Origin: Manis javanica
Lineage: Eukaryota > Chordata > Mammalia > Pholidota > Manidae
NCBI RefSeq assembly: GCF_040802235.1
Contig: NC_133169.1
Location: 40,617,034-40,681,033 of the forward strand
Direction: 5' to 3'
Length of the DNA: 64,000 bases
The translations under genes were made by a program, and so were the position numbers. Shown piece by piece: positions 45,050 through 58,104 of the stretch. The notes under the pieces were generated by a model. It was given only the letters and a program-made list of their open reading frames with translations. It ran no database searches and was not told the DNA's origin. The number at the start of each line of letters is the position of its first letter. Within the stretch, counting starts at the first letter, position 1.

Positions 45050-47308
45050 CCTCCAACCTTACATTCCAGCCTTTTGGTCATAATGAGCAATGAGTTGATC
45101 TGGCTACTTCTGGCTGACAAGTGGCATCATGGGGGTGGTTTCTTAGCATGTAGTTACATTGCTCTGTCTGCAGATATCTTGCCTTGCCTTCTCCAGAGGC
45201 TCTCACTTTATTATGTCTAAGTTTATGGTCTCTGGTTTATTTTCTCCTCTACAGATAGAGACTCTAGCTGCTGCTAGGGAAAAGGGGCAATGACCGCTCT
45301 GGCTGCTTCATGCTGAGAGGGGGTGCATAAAGGGTGCAGTTAGGTCTCCATCAGTGGTCAGTTGAGAGGGCATCAGAAGGTTGGTGCTTCTCTTCTGGAG
45401 GGACATACTTGATGAGATTAAGAATGCATGGCTGAATATGAGAACTAGAAATATGAAGAGTTTAATTGAGAAGTATAGCCAGGTATCATGGGGAAACTAG
45501 AATTCTGGATCGAGTTTACATCTCAATGACTAGTATTAGGATTTGGTATAGATGACTACATTATTGAAACAATACTTTTCTCTAAAATCACCCTTATTTT
45601 TATTAGAAGTAGCCAGATTAAGAAAATAATTAACATTTGGCTTGATTATTGCATAAGTGCAGTAAGAAGAGCAATTGATTACACAGGCTCTTTTAAATAT
45701 GCTTTTTTGGAACTTTTTTAAAGGAATCTCAGATTGGAGTTTTAAAGGCTTCTTGAGGCCAGAAAGCCAAGCCAGACTTGTCATCAGGTTGTGTCTGCAT
45801 TACCTGTACATTTGGGTGAATTCTTCTCTTCTTGAGGTTCTCAAGATATTCTTGATGTTCCTGCACCTGCCAGGAAGTGACCTTCCTTACTCACCTGGTA
45901 AGGCTGCTGGGAACTCTGTAGGCAAGGTACTAGGCCAGTTCTTCTAAGGGGCTTTGTTGTCTTTATAAAATAAGCCTTAATTTCTTAAAGCTGTCTGTTC
46001 ATATCTGAATTTACACACATATGTTTCTCAGATATGACATTCCAGTCAAAGCCTTGGTAATATAACCAGTGTTTTTAATTGGACCTCTTATAAGGAAAGC
46101 AGATTCTTATTGGACTTGTGCAAATAAACATACTGCCATGAAATATAAAAATAGTCTCTGAGAGTTTTTAAATTCTGGAGGGATCAGGTAGAGAGAAAGA
46201 TAAAGTTTCAATTCTGCTTATAAAGGCAGTCCTTTACTAAACTGTTGTCAGCTTAAGAGAAAAAGCTTAAAACACTTTATCAACAACATATGAAACAAAA
46301 AGCTACAAAAAGATTAGTTTACTTAATCTTATGTAACTAATACCTGTTCTGCTGAAAACTAGTTTATTACAAGTTTAGGAGTTATGAAGAGTGGGTAAAG
46401 ATGACAAAAGACTTACAAATGATAATGGTTAAAGATCTGATGAGAACTTACTGTAAAATAGTTGTCATAAGGAAATTTGGATATTTCTGTAATACAAAAC
46501 ATTCAGTAACAAAGTTTAGCATCATTCTTTTTGACAGTGCTTTTTAGATAAATATATATCAGATAAATAAGCTAAATTAGCTAAATACTTTCTCCAATGA
46601 GAAAAAAATATTCTTCTGACATGTTTCAGGGGCCCTCTGGAAAATTATCAGAGTTAACTAGAGGTAAAAGCGCTTTTCTGCATTTGATTATTTTTTGGCA
46701 CTTGCTAAAATAGGAATGTAGGTTGCCATGAAGCAATACTTATCCATTTAACCAGAATAACAAAATACCTCAAAGGCAAATAAAGAAGGTTACACAGTTG
46801 TTAGCAAAGTTTAGCTTTTAGTCCTTTTAATATTAAGATTTCATTTTCTTAAATACCCCGACAACTCATTGAGACTTTAAGCATGAGAAACTGCTTTGAT
46901 AAAACAATTATAGAACTCTTTGAAATCTTTTAATATTAAGAGCAGCCTAACAGTTAAGAAAACTTTGTCTTTTTAACTGAAAACAATTCTAATTTTGTTC
47001 TGTACTTGATATTGAGACTCTTTTGCTTTGATTTGATATAGCATGACCATATTAAATTATTCTACAAACTTTCGACAACTTTCTTTTTACATTTAGATTT
47101 CTCCCTCTAAATAAACAGTATACTTTAGAACAAACTTACTTTCTTTTATAAAAAGCCACATTCTTTAGCATGCAGAAATGTTTTCCTTATTACTTTAAGT
47201 AGTTTTAATTCAAACTTTAAACCATTAGGTACCTTAATTTTCATTGAACTCTGAGAAGCAGGATATTGTAAAGTGTTACACTACCATTCTTTAGATTGAC
47301 AAATTCAA

Positions 47309-49154
47309 GTGTGTCTCTGTGTGTTGTATGTTTGACATCTTTTGTGTAGCGTGTTGTGTTCGTGGTTGGGAATGTAATGTGGTCAGTGAATGGTTTTCTT
47401 TTTCATGTATGATGTGTGACATGACCGCACGTGTGTTGCGTGATGTGCAACATATTGTGTTCTCAGTTGCATGTGTGTTGTGTGTATTCTTATCTGTTTT
47501 GCATATTGTGTGTGTGTTGCGCCGTCTGTGTGTTTTACGTGTTGTGTGGGATATTAATTGTCTGTTGAGTCAGATATGCTCTGTATATATGTTGTGTGCT
47601 TTGCATTGTGCGTTCTGTGAAGCTCTGCGTGCTGCATGTTTTACGTGTGTTTTGTGTGATGGGTGTAGTGGGCGAAATGTGTGTTTCACAAACTCGGTGT
47701 TCTTTTTGTTGTGGCTTGTGCATTTTTTGCATGTCATTTTGCATGTGTTGTGTGTGGTGGGTGTTTTTTATGTGTGATTGTGATTTGTGTGTGGTTGTGT
47801 TTTAGTGGCTGTGTGGGTGTTTGCTTGTTCCCTGTGTGATGTGAGATGTGTTGTCTGTATGTGGTTGTGCTTGTATATTGTGCCTCATAGTGTGTGCTGA
47901 GTGTACTCTGTGAAATGTGGTTTGTGTGTGTTGTGAGCAATATGTGCTTTGATGTGTCTGGTGTGCGTCTTGTGACTTGTGTTGTTACATTTTGGGTTTT
48001 GTGTGTGTGTGCTTTACATAGTGCAGCCCATGCATGGATATGACTGTGGGGTGTCTCCATGTCATTGTGTGTGTGGTGTGTAGTGTGTGAAATGTGTGCT
48101 ATGTGGGTTTTTCTTGGTTGTGTATTTTGCATGTGGTTCTGTATGTGGTGGGCCTGTTTTGCGTGTGTGAATGTGATTTGTGTTTGGCTGCGTTTGAGAG
48201 GTTGTGTGTGTGTTTGGTTGTGTTTTGTGTGTGATGTGAGATGTGTAGTCTGTGTGTGGTTGTGCTCGTTAGTGTGCCTCATTGCGTGTGTGGTGTGTAC
48301 TCATTGAACTGTGATTTGTGTGAATTGTGTGCTTTTATGTCCTGCGATGTTCATGGTGTGCATTGTTCCCTATGTTGTGCTGTGTGCGTGTTGAGAGGTT
48401 CTGTGTGTTCTCTATGTATGTGTTTGTGGGTGTGTTCTTGTGTGTGTTGTGGTTGTTCCTTGAGTGTGTGTTGTGTGTGGCTTTATGTGCGGTATGTAGT
48501 GGCTGCATTGTTCTGTGTGTGCTCTGTTGTTAATGCAGCATGTTGTGTGTGTTATGTGTTGTGATATTAATTTCTGTGTGTGGTGCTTGTGTGTGTTGTG
48601 TGATGTGTTGTTCTGTGATTTGTTTGTGTTCTTTGTATTCTTCTCTGTGTGTTGTGTATTTGTGTGTTGTGTGGTGTTTGCGTTTGGCAAGTTGAGTGAG
48701 ATGTGTGTTATGACTGATATCTTTGTGCATTATGTTGTGTGTTAGGCATTGTGCATTCTGTGAGGCTCTGTGTGCTGTATGTTTTCTGTGTGTTTGGAGT
48801 GATGTCTGTAGTGTGTGAAATGTGTGCTGCATAAATTTGGTGTTCTTTTTGCTGTGGTTTATGTGTGTTTTGCATGTGGTTTTGTATGTGTAGTATGTGT
48901 GGTGTGTGTTTTGCATGTGTGATTGTGATTTGTGTGTGGTTGTGTTTGACAGGTTGAGTGTGTGGTTGGCTGTTTGAGTAATGAGTGTAATTTGTGATGT
49001 GTGTACTGTGTGTGGTCATGCTTGGTCAGTGTGCCTCACTGTGTGTATTGTGCTCACTCTTAGAACTGTGGTTCATGCGTATTGTTTCATGTTATGTTCT
49101 CGGAGTGTGTGGAGTTTGATGTTTAGTGTGATGTGCTGTTTGTGTGTTGAGAGA
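47309..49154 (+). repeat. GT-rich block 1a
   Basis: Pairs with 53521-55368 at an offset of 6212-6214. Internal landmarks recur at 396 bp (47838, 48234) and 1150 bp (47607, 48757), pointing to diverged monomers of about 380 bp. Confidence 0.85.
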
Positions 49155-51105
49155 CTTCTGCATTCAAGTGCACTGAAGACAGCCTCTCATGCTTGTCCGT
49201 TTTCTCTGCAGGTTTGTAATCCACTGGGAGGGACTTGTTTCCTGAGGGCGCTAGAATAGGACGCAAAGAGCTGCCTCTTCCCTTTAATAGCAATGCCCTG
49301 AAGGTGCCTTTGTAGTTAAGTGTCAGAAAGTGGTTCAGGAGAACCTTATGCCAGACGTTGCTGGGGAAGCAATCCACAGTGCACTAAGGAGACCCTCCCT
49401 GAGAGAATACTTGGCTGCTTTCACCTTGCATGCAATCTGCTCCTATGTAATATGGAAAACAGAAAATATTGCAGTAGAAGGTGGTCTTCTCTGTATGCCC
49501 TCTATCTCAAAGACATAACTGGGCTTTGAATAGGCCTTAACACTAGCCATGCAGGAAGTTGCAGAACAAGATGCTTTGAAATAACAGCAGTGGAGGCAAA
49601 CCAGCTTTGGATTCAGCTTACGTGGGTGAAAGAAAACTGTGCAGGATGCCCCATTCAAGGCATCATTGAAGTCATTGCAGTGGATGCTGAAACTGAGCTT
49701 GCAATGTGCTCCCTGTGTCTGTCCTATGTGCCTGCACTCTAAGCGCTTGAGTGAAGTCTGCTGTGTAGAGCTCTCTTTTGCTGAGCGGCGGACACTCTCA
49801 CTTGTGTGACCATTAACGAGAGGCCTTGCTGAGGAAGCCTGGCTGTCAGAAAAATGCCTGCATGCAATGAATATAGCTTGGAAGTTTAAAAAGTCGCTTT
49901 TCTCTGCTACTACCTGGCTGCTTTAGAGAGGCCCAGGTTGGTCTGTGGCGTGTGTAAGCCAATCTCCTTTGCCACAGTCTGAGATTTGAAAACTGAGTAC
50001 ACATTGGCTTCAGTCCCCAGGCATCATGTCAGCAAGAGGTGTGTGCAAGCTTCTTCAAAGCCTGATGGCGGATGGGCCCTAAGCCTCAGAGCTGTTGTCC
50101 TGCAGAGAAATCTCTGAGGCTGTCTCAGTCCAAGTGATTTGCTGCTCAGACATTTCCAGACTGACAGCTAAACACTGCTGTATTAAGGCTAGATTCTTAT
50201 ATATACTTGTACTCCCAGACACAAGGATACAGTGAAGACGTCTTCTGCACAGCCTCAGGGGAAGAGGCAGAGCAAGTTGCTTTCTGCACAGCATTGGAAG
50301 CAGGACAGATGTGCATTCTGTTCAACAGGTGAAAAGCAGGCATCACCAGGAGCATCTGTCAAGTAAGCTCACCTTTATGGCTAGTGGAGCTTCATTCAAA
50401 CTTGCAATGGAAATTGTTCTGCGGTAACTGAGCTCTAACTTCATGCTCTAACACTTTCAGTTACTTTCTCCTAACTCATACACAGTGGAATGGCCAAACG
50501 TAGCTGTGCATGGTGTCCTCTCTGAATGCACCTTGAGATCAAGTGATACGTGTGCTGTGCATAGCACTTGCAACTAGGTTTAAGGCAAGATGCTGTGGGG
50601 ACTCCTTCAGCTGATCATCCTGTCATCAGAACAAAGCTCTTCTCTGAGCCAGAACTCTATCAGCCTGAACTAACCACGTGCAACACAGCTCTCTCTTTGT
50701 GATCTGCAGGGAGAAAGAATCCTTTGCTATGATTCTAAAGCTAAATGCTTAAGGGCAGTCCTAAGACTTCTGCATTCAAGATCATTGAAGAAAGCCTTTC
50801 ATGCTTAACTGTTTTCTCCACAGGTTGGATTCATGCAGGAATCCTTTGTTTCTTGGGGGTGCTAGAAGAGGACGCACAGATCCAGAGTGTCCTGGTGACT
50901 TAAGCAATGCCCTGAGTATGCCTTTGTAGTAAAGTGTCAGAAACTGCTGCAGAAGAGCCTTATGCCAAACTCTGCTGGGGAAACAATCCACCGTGCCCTG
51001 AGGAGACCCTCCCTGAGAGAATACTACACTGTTTTCCCCTTGCATGCAACTTGCTCCTTTGTGATATAGAAAGCTTAGTAAACATTGCAGTAGAAATCTA
51101 TACAC
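49155..51105 (+). repeat. Non-GT spacer of unit 1
   Basis: Normal-composition DNA flanked by two related modules, M1 (49155-49505) and M2 (50767-51105), each starting CTTCTGCATTCAAG. I recognise no gene in the 1.26 kb between them. Part of it (50196-50533) reappears at 58249-58585, beyond the array. Confidence 0.8.
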
Positions 51106-53520
51106 TTGATCTCTTTTGTGGTTTTGGGGTTTGTTGTGGGTGTAGTGGGCTGTATGTGTTGTTGGTACACGGTAGTGAGTGATTTGTGGTGTTTTTCTGT
51201 GATTCTGTGTGTATTCTCCCTTGTGGTATGCTGTGTGTGCTGTGTTCTTGTGTGTTTGGCATTGTGTTGTCTATGGTCTGTGAGTCTTGCTTGTTTTCTG
51301 TGTGTTACCAATGTTGTGTGTATTTTGTACGTAATATGTGTGATATAGGTTTCTTCCTTCTTGTTGAGTACAGTGTTCTGTGTATTTTTCACTGTGTGGT
51401 GTGTTATGTGTTTTGTTGGTATTTGTGAGTTGTGTTGTGTGTGTGTTGAGTTCTTTGTGCATTGCATATTTTGCCTTTTTTGATGAGTTATCTGTTGGCA
51501 GTTGTATATGTTGTGTGTTTGGTGAGTGGCTTCCAGTCAAAAGTTTAGTGTGAAATGTGTCTTGTCTTTCTGTGTCTGCTGTGTTATGTACTGTGTTCTG
51601 GGTTGTGTAAGTGCTGTCTATATGCTTTCTGTGTGTTACATACTGGGTAGATGTTGGGTGGTCTGTGTCATTTGAGCATTGTGTGTGATGTTGATTTATC
51701 CTTGTGTCGGACATGTTTCGTGCAGGTATTTGTTGTGTGTGTGAGTTTGTGGGTTTTGGTTCATGCTGTCTGCGTGTGGGTCTGTGTGTTCTCTGTATTG
51801 TATGCGTGTGGTTTTCTGTGTTGTGTGTAGTGCGTTATTTGTGTTTTGTGTGTGTTTTTGTTGGTTGTGTGTAGATTGGTATGTGTTGTGTCCATTTTGC
51901 ATGTGTGATTGTGATTTGTGTGGTTGTGTTAGAGAGGTTGTGTGCATGCTTGGCTGTTTAAGTTATGCACATGATGTGAGATGTGTTGACTGTGTGTGGT
52001 TGTGCTTGTTTAGTATGTCTCATAGTATGTGCAGTACGTAGTCTGTGCAGTGTTTTTCATGAGTATTGTGAGCATTTATGTGCATTGAAGTGTGTGGTGT
52101 CTTGTGACTCTTGTTTTGCGTGTTTCTGTGTTGTGTGTGTATTCTGCATTGTGCTCCTCTGTGATTATGCGTGTGTGTGCTGTCTTTGCGTGCTTGTGTG
52201 TCTAGCATGTAGTGTGTGATATGTGTGCTGTTTGTCTTCTTTGTTGGTTATGTGTGTTTTGCCTATGGATTTGTGAGTGTTGTGTGTGTGTTGTGTGTGT
52301 GATTGTGATCTGTGTGTGGTTGTGTTTGTGTGATTGTGATGTTTGTATGTAAGATGTGTTGTCCATGTGTGGTTGTGCTTGTTTAGTGTGCCTCATTGTT
52401 TGTGCTGCATGAACTCTCACAAATGGGATTTGTGTGTTTTGTGAGAAATGTGTGCTCTGCTGTGTCTCTTGTGTGCCCTGTGACTGTTGTATTGTTACTT
52501 CTTGAGGTGTGTACTGTGTGAAATGTGTGCTATGTGCGTTTATTTTTGGTTTTGTGTTTTGCATGTGCTTTTGTATGTGTTGTGTGTGTTTTGCATGTGT
52601 GATTGTGATACGTGTTTGGCTGTGTTTGTAAGGTTGTGTGTGTAATTGGTTGTTATGTGTGTGAGGTGGGATGTGTTATCTGTATGTGGCTTTGCTTGTT
52701 TACTGTGCTTCATTGTGTGTGTGGTGTGTACATGGTTAAATGTGGTTTGTGAGAATTGGGTGCCTTTATGTCCTGTGATGTTTGTGGTGCATGTTGCTTC
52801 ATATTTTGTGCTGTTTGTGTGTTGAGTTTGTTTGTGTTCTCCATATGTTTGTGTTTGTGGGTGTTTACTTGTGTCTGTTGTGGTTATTCCTTGAGTGTGT
52901 GTTGTGTGGGTCTCTGTGTGGTATGTAGTGGTTGCATCAGTCTGTGTGTTGTGTTGTTAAAGCAGGGTGTTGTGCTTGCTATGAGTTGTGATGTTTAAAT
53001 TGTGTGTGATGTTTGTGTGTGTTGTGTGATGTATTTTTCTGTGATTTGTGTATTATTTTGTGTGTTATAAAGTATTGATGTGTTTCTTTTATTGTGTGTT
53101 GTGCGTGCGATGTTTGTGTTGTGCGTCTTTTTTGTGATGTGTTTTGTGTTTGTTGCATTTTGTGTTTTGTGTGAAGTTCGTTGTTTGTCTTTTGTGTATG
53201 TGGTGGGACGCAGTTTGTGGTGTGTGTTGGGTGATTTTGCTTGTACTCTGTGTTGTGTTACATTTTGCATGCTGTGTTATTATGTGTTTTTTGCTGTGAA
53301 GTCTGTGATCTGCTGGTTTACCGTGCATGGCTGTGTTTATGTGGTTGTGTGTGTGTTTCTTGTGTGTTGTGTTCTTTCTGTGTGTGACTGTTGTGTATGT
53401 GATGTGTGCAGTTTGGATACTTTGTTATTTGTATTGTGTGTTCTGTGTATATTTCTCTGTGGAGTGCTGTGTGACTGGTGTGGTTGTGGGTGGTTCTGTG
53501 TTGCATGTTGTGTGCTTGGA
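51106..53520 (+). repeat. GT-rich block 1b
   Basis: Pairs with 55706-58104 at an offset of 4584-4600. From about 52080 rightward the two copies are almost identical, while leftward they are visibly more diverged. The gatgtgagatgtgttg-type landmark occurs at about 51971, 52345 and 52664. Confidence 0.85.
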
Positions 53521-55368
53521 GTGTGTCTTTGTGTGTTGTATGTTTGACATCTTTTGTGTAGCATGTTGTGTTCGTGGTTGGGAATATTATGTGGTCTGTG
53601 AATGGTTTTCTGTTTCATGTATAATGTGTGACGTGACCGCATGTGTGTTGCGTGATGTGCAACGTATTGTGTTCTCAGTTGCATGTGTGTTGTGTGTATT
53701 CTTATCTGTTTTGCATATTGTGTGTGTTGCATTATCTGTGTGTTTTATGTGTTGTGGGGAATATTAATTGTGTGTGGTGTCAGATATGCTCTGTATATAT
53801 GTTGTGTGCTTTGCATTGTGTGTTCTGTGAAGCTCTGTGTGCTGTATGTTTTATGTGTGTTTTGTGTGATGGGTGTAGTGGGCGAAATGTGTGTTTCACA
53901 AACTCGGTGTTCTTTTTGTTGTGGTTTGTGCATTTTTTGCATGTCATCTTGCATGTGTTGTGTGTGGTGGGTGTTTTGTGTGTGTGATTGTGATTTGCAT
54001 GTGGTAGTGTTTTAGTGGTTGTGTGGGTGTTTGCTTGTTCCGTGTATGATGTGAGATGTGTTGTCTGTATGTGGTTGTGCTTGTATAGTGTGCCTCATTG
54101 TGTGTGCTGAGTGTACTCTGTGAAATGTGGTTCGTGTGTGTTGTGAGCAATTATGTGCTTTGATGTGTCTGGTGTGCGTCTTGTGACTTGTGTTGTTACA
54201 TTTTGGGTTTTGTGTGTGTGTGCTTTACATAGTGCAGCCCATGCATGGATATGACTGTGGGGTGTCTCCATGTCATTGTGTGTGTGGTGTGTAGTGTGTG
54301 AAATATGTGCTATGTGGGTTTTTCTTGGTTGTGTATTTTGCATGTGGTTCTGTATGTGGTGGGGCTGTTTTGCGTGTGTGAATGTGATTTGTGTTTGGCT
54401 GCGTTTGAGAGGTTGTGTGTGTGTTTTGTTGAGTTTTGTGTCTGATGTGAGATGTGTTGTCTGTGTGTGGTTGTGCTCATTAGTGTGCCTCATTGTGTGT
54501 GCAGTGTGTACTTATTGAACTGTGATTTGTGTTAATTGTGTGCTTTTATGTCCTGTAATGTTTGTGGTGTGCGTTGTTCCCTATGTTGTGCTGTGTGCGT
54601 GTTGAGAGGTTCTGTGTGTTCTCTATGTATGTGTTTGTGGGTGCGTTCTTGTGTGTGTTGTGGTTGTTCCTTGAGTGTGTGTTGTGTGTGGCTTTATGTG
54701 CGGTATGTAGTGGCTGCATTGTTCTGTGTGTGCTCTGTTGTTAATGCAGCATGTTGTGTGTGTTATGTGTTGTGATATTAATTTCTGTGTGTGGTGCTTG
54801 TGTGTGTTGTGTGATGTGTTATTCTGTGATTTGTGTTTGTGTTGTGTGTATACTTCTCTGTGTGTTGTGTATTTGTGTGTGTGTGGTGTTTGCGTTTGGC
54901 AAGTTGAGTGAGATGTGTGTTATGACTGATATCCTTGTGTATTATGTTATGTGCTTTTCATTGTGCATTCTGTGAGGCTCTGTGTGCTGTGTGTTTTCTG
55001 TGTGTTTGGAGTGATGTGTGCAGTGTGTGAAATGTGTACTGAATAAATTTGGTGTTCTTTTTGCTGTGGTTTATGTGTGTTTTGCATGTGGTTTTGTATG
55101 TGTAGTATGTGTGGTGTGTGTTTTGCATGTGTGATTGTGATTTGTGTGTGGTTGTGTTTGACAGGTTGAGTGTGTGGTTGGCTGTTTGAGTAATGAGTGT
55201 AATTTGTGATGTGTGTGTACTGTGCGTGGTCATGCTTGGTCAGTGTGCCTCACTGTGTGTGTTGTGTTCACTCTTAGAACCGTGGTTCATGCGTATTGTG
55301 TGAAGTTATGTTCTTGGGGTGTGTGGGGTTTGATGTTTAGTGTGATGTGCTGTTTGTGTGTTGAGAAA
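53521..55368 (+). repeat. GT-rich block 2a
   Basis: Second copy of block 1a, with scattered substitutions and small indels. Confidence 0.85.
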
Positions 55369-55705
55369 CTTCTGCATTCAAGTGCACTGAAGACAGCCTC
55401 TCATGCTTGTCCATTTTCTCCACAGGTTTGCAATCCACCGGGAGGGCCTTGTTTCCTGAGGGCGCTAGAACAGGACGCAAAGCGCTGCCTCATCCCTTTA
55501 ATAGCAATGCCCTGAAGGTGCCTTTGAAGTAAAGTGTCAGAAACTGCTGCAGAATAGCCTTATGCCAGACGTTGCTGGGAAAGCAATCCACCGTGCCCTG
55601 AAGAGACCCTCCCTGAGAGAATACTACACTGTTTTCCCCTTGCATGCAACTTGCTCCTTTGTGATATGGAAAACTTAGTAAACATTGCAGTAGAAGGCTA
55701 TACAC
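55369..55705 (+). repeat. Spacer module M3 (hybrid of M1 and M2)
   Basis: The first half agrees with M1 (ggcgctagaa, aatagcaatgccctgaagg), the later part with M2 (agaaactgctgcag, atactacactgttttcc), with a short return to M1 (gccagacgttgctggg). This is what exchange between M1 and M2 would produce. Confidence 0.8.
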
Positions 55706-58104
55706 TTGACCTCTTTTGTAGTTTTGGGGTTTGTTGTGTGTGTAGTTAGCTGTATGTGTTGTTGGTACATAGTAGGGAGTGATTTATGGTGTTTTTCTGT
55801 GATTCTGTGTGTATTCTCTGTTGTGGTATGCTGTGTGTGCTGTGTTCTTGTGTGTTTGTCGTTGTGTAGTCTGTGGTTTGTGAGTCTTGCTGTTTTCTGT
55901 GTGTTGCCTGTGTTGTGTGTATTTTATATGTAATATGCATGGTATAGGTTCCTTCCTGCTTGTTGAGTACAGTGTTCTGTGTATTTTTCACTGTGTGGTG
56001 TGTTATGTGTGATGTTGGTATTTGTGAGTTTTGTTGTGTGTGTTGAGTTTTTCTTTGTGTACTGCATATTTTGCCTTTTTTTGATGAGTTATCTGTTGGT
56101 GGTTGTATATGTTGTGTGTTTGGTGTGTGACTTCCAGTCAAAGGTTTAGTGTGAAATGTGTCTCGTCTTTCTGTTGTCTGCTGTGTTATGTACTGTTTTC
56201 TGGGTTGTGTGAGTGCTGTTTGTATGCTTTCTGTGTGTTACATACTGGGTAGATGTTGGGTGATCTGTGTCATTTGAGCATTGTGTGTGATGTTGATTTA
56301 ACCTTGTGTCAGACGTGTTTTGTGCAGGTGTTTGTTGTGTGTGTGTGTGTGTGTGGGTTTTGGTTCATGCTGTCTGTGTGTGGGTGGGTGTGTGCTCTGT
56401 ATTGTATGCGTGTGGTTGTATGTGGTGTGTGCAGTGCATTATACGTGTTTGTGTGTGGCTTGGTATGTGTTGTATCCATTTTGCGTGTGTGATTGTGATT
56501 TGTGTGGTTGTGTTAGAGAGGCTGTGTGTGTGCTTGGCTTTTTGAGTTATGCACATGATGTGAGATATGTTGACTGCGTGTGGTTGTGCTTGTTTAGTAT
56601 GTCTCTTGGTGTGTGCAGTACATAGTCTGTGCAATGTTTTTCGTGAGTATTGTGAGCAGTTATGTGCATTGAAGTGTGTGGTGTCTTGTGACTCTTGTTT
56701 TGCGTGTTTCTGTGTTGTGTGTGTATTCTGCATTGTGCTCCTCTGTGATTATGCGTGTGTGTGCTGTCTTTGCGTGCTTGTGTGTCTAGCATGTAGTGTG
56801 TGATATGTGTGCTGTTTGTCTTCTTTGTTGGTTATGTGTGTTTTGCCTATGGATTTGTGAGTGTTGTGTGTGTGTTGTGTGTGTGATTGTGATCTGTGTG
56901 TGGTTGTGTTTGTGTGATTGTGATGTTTGTATGTAAGATGTGTTGTCCATGTGTGGTTGTGCTTGTTTAGTGTGCCTCATTGTTTGTGCTGCATGAACTC
57001 TCACAAATGGGATTTGTGTGTTTTGTGAGAAATGTGTGCTCTGCTGTGTCTCTTGTGTGCCCTGTGACTGTTGTATTGTTACTTCTTGAGGTGTGTACTG
57101 TGTGAAATGTGTGCTATGTGCGTTTATTTTTGGTTTTGTGTTTTGTATGTGCTTTTGTATGTGTTGTGTGTGTTTTGCATGTGTGATTGTGATACGTGTT
57201 TGGCTGTGTTTGTAAGGTTGTGTGTGTAATTGGTTGTTATGTGTGTGAGGTGGGATGTGTTATCTGTATGTGGCTTTGCTTGTTTACTGTGCTTCATTGT
57301 GTGTGTGGTGTGTACATGGTTAAATGTGGTTTGTGAGAATTGGGTGCCTTTATGTCCTGTGATGTTTGTGGTGCATGTTGCTTCATATTTTGTGCTGTTT
57401 GTGTGTTGAGTTTGTTTGTGTTCTCCATATGTTTGTGTTTGTGGGTGTTTACTTGTGTCTGTTGTGGTTATTCCTTGAGTGTGTGTTGTGTGGGTCTCTG
57501 TGTGGTATGTAGTGGTTGCATCAGTCTGTGTGTTGTGTTGTTAAAGCAGGGTGTTGTGCTTGCTATGAGTTGTGATGTTTAAATTGTGTGTGATGTTTGT
57601 GTGTGTTGTGTGATGTATTTTTCTGTGATTTGTGTATTATTTTGTGTGTTATAAAGTATTGATGTGTTTCTTTTATTGTGTGTTGTGCGTGCGATGTTTG
57701 TGTTGTGCGTCTTTTTTGTGATGTGTTTTGTGTTTGTTGCATTTTGTGTTTTGTGTGAAGTTCGTTGTTTGTCTTTTGTGTATGTGGTGGGACGCAGTTT
57801 GTGGTGTGTGTTGGGTGATTTTGCTTGTACTCTGTGTTGTGTTACATTTTGCATGCTGTGTTATTATGTGTTTTTTGCTGTGAAGTCTGTGATCTGCTGG
57901 TTTACCGTGCATGGCTGTGTTTATGTGGTTGTGTGTGTGTTTCTTGTGTGTTGTGTTCTTTCTGTGTGTGACTGTTGTGTATGTGATGTGTGCAGTTTGG
58001 ATACTTTGTTATTTGTATTGTGTGTTCTGTGTATATTTCTCTGTGGAGTGCTGTGTGACTGGTGTGGTTGTGGGTGGTTCTGTGTTGCATGTTGTGTGCT
58101 TGGA
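55706..58104 (+). repeat. GT-rich block 2b
   Basis: Second copy of block 1b. Translations of 57340-57582 and 57664-58131 equal those of 52756-52998 and 53080-53547. Confidence 0.85.

Larger units (their letters stand above)
44740..47308 (-). mobile_element. Provirus 2 fragment (3' LTR plus payload), truncated
   Basis: On the minus strand: payload (47308 to about 45250) homologous to the provirus 1 interior, then about 200 bp, a polypurine tract (45049-45029) and a 3' LTR (45028 to about 44740). The payload lacks the part corresponding to about 13000-13900. No env remnant is seen between payload and LTR. The 5' half is missing because the GT-rich array starts at 47309. Confidence 0.78.

Noticed and set aside
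47319-48690. Long open frames in the GT-rich blocks (up to 182 codons), including Cys-rich and Thr/His-rich proteins
   Set aside because: They occur on both strands and in several frames at once, have extreme composition and no domain, and follow from a TG-rich sequence poor in stop codons in some frames.
49320-49529. Small frames in spacer module M1 as a possible exon
   Set aside because: They are not open in the related modules M2 and M3, and no protein family is recognised.
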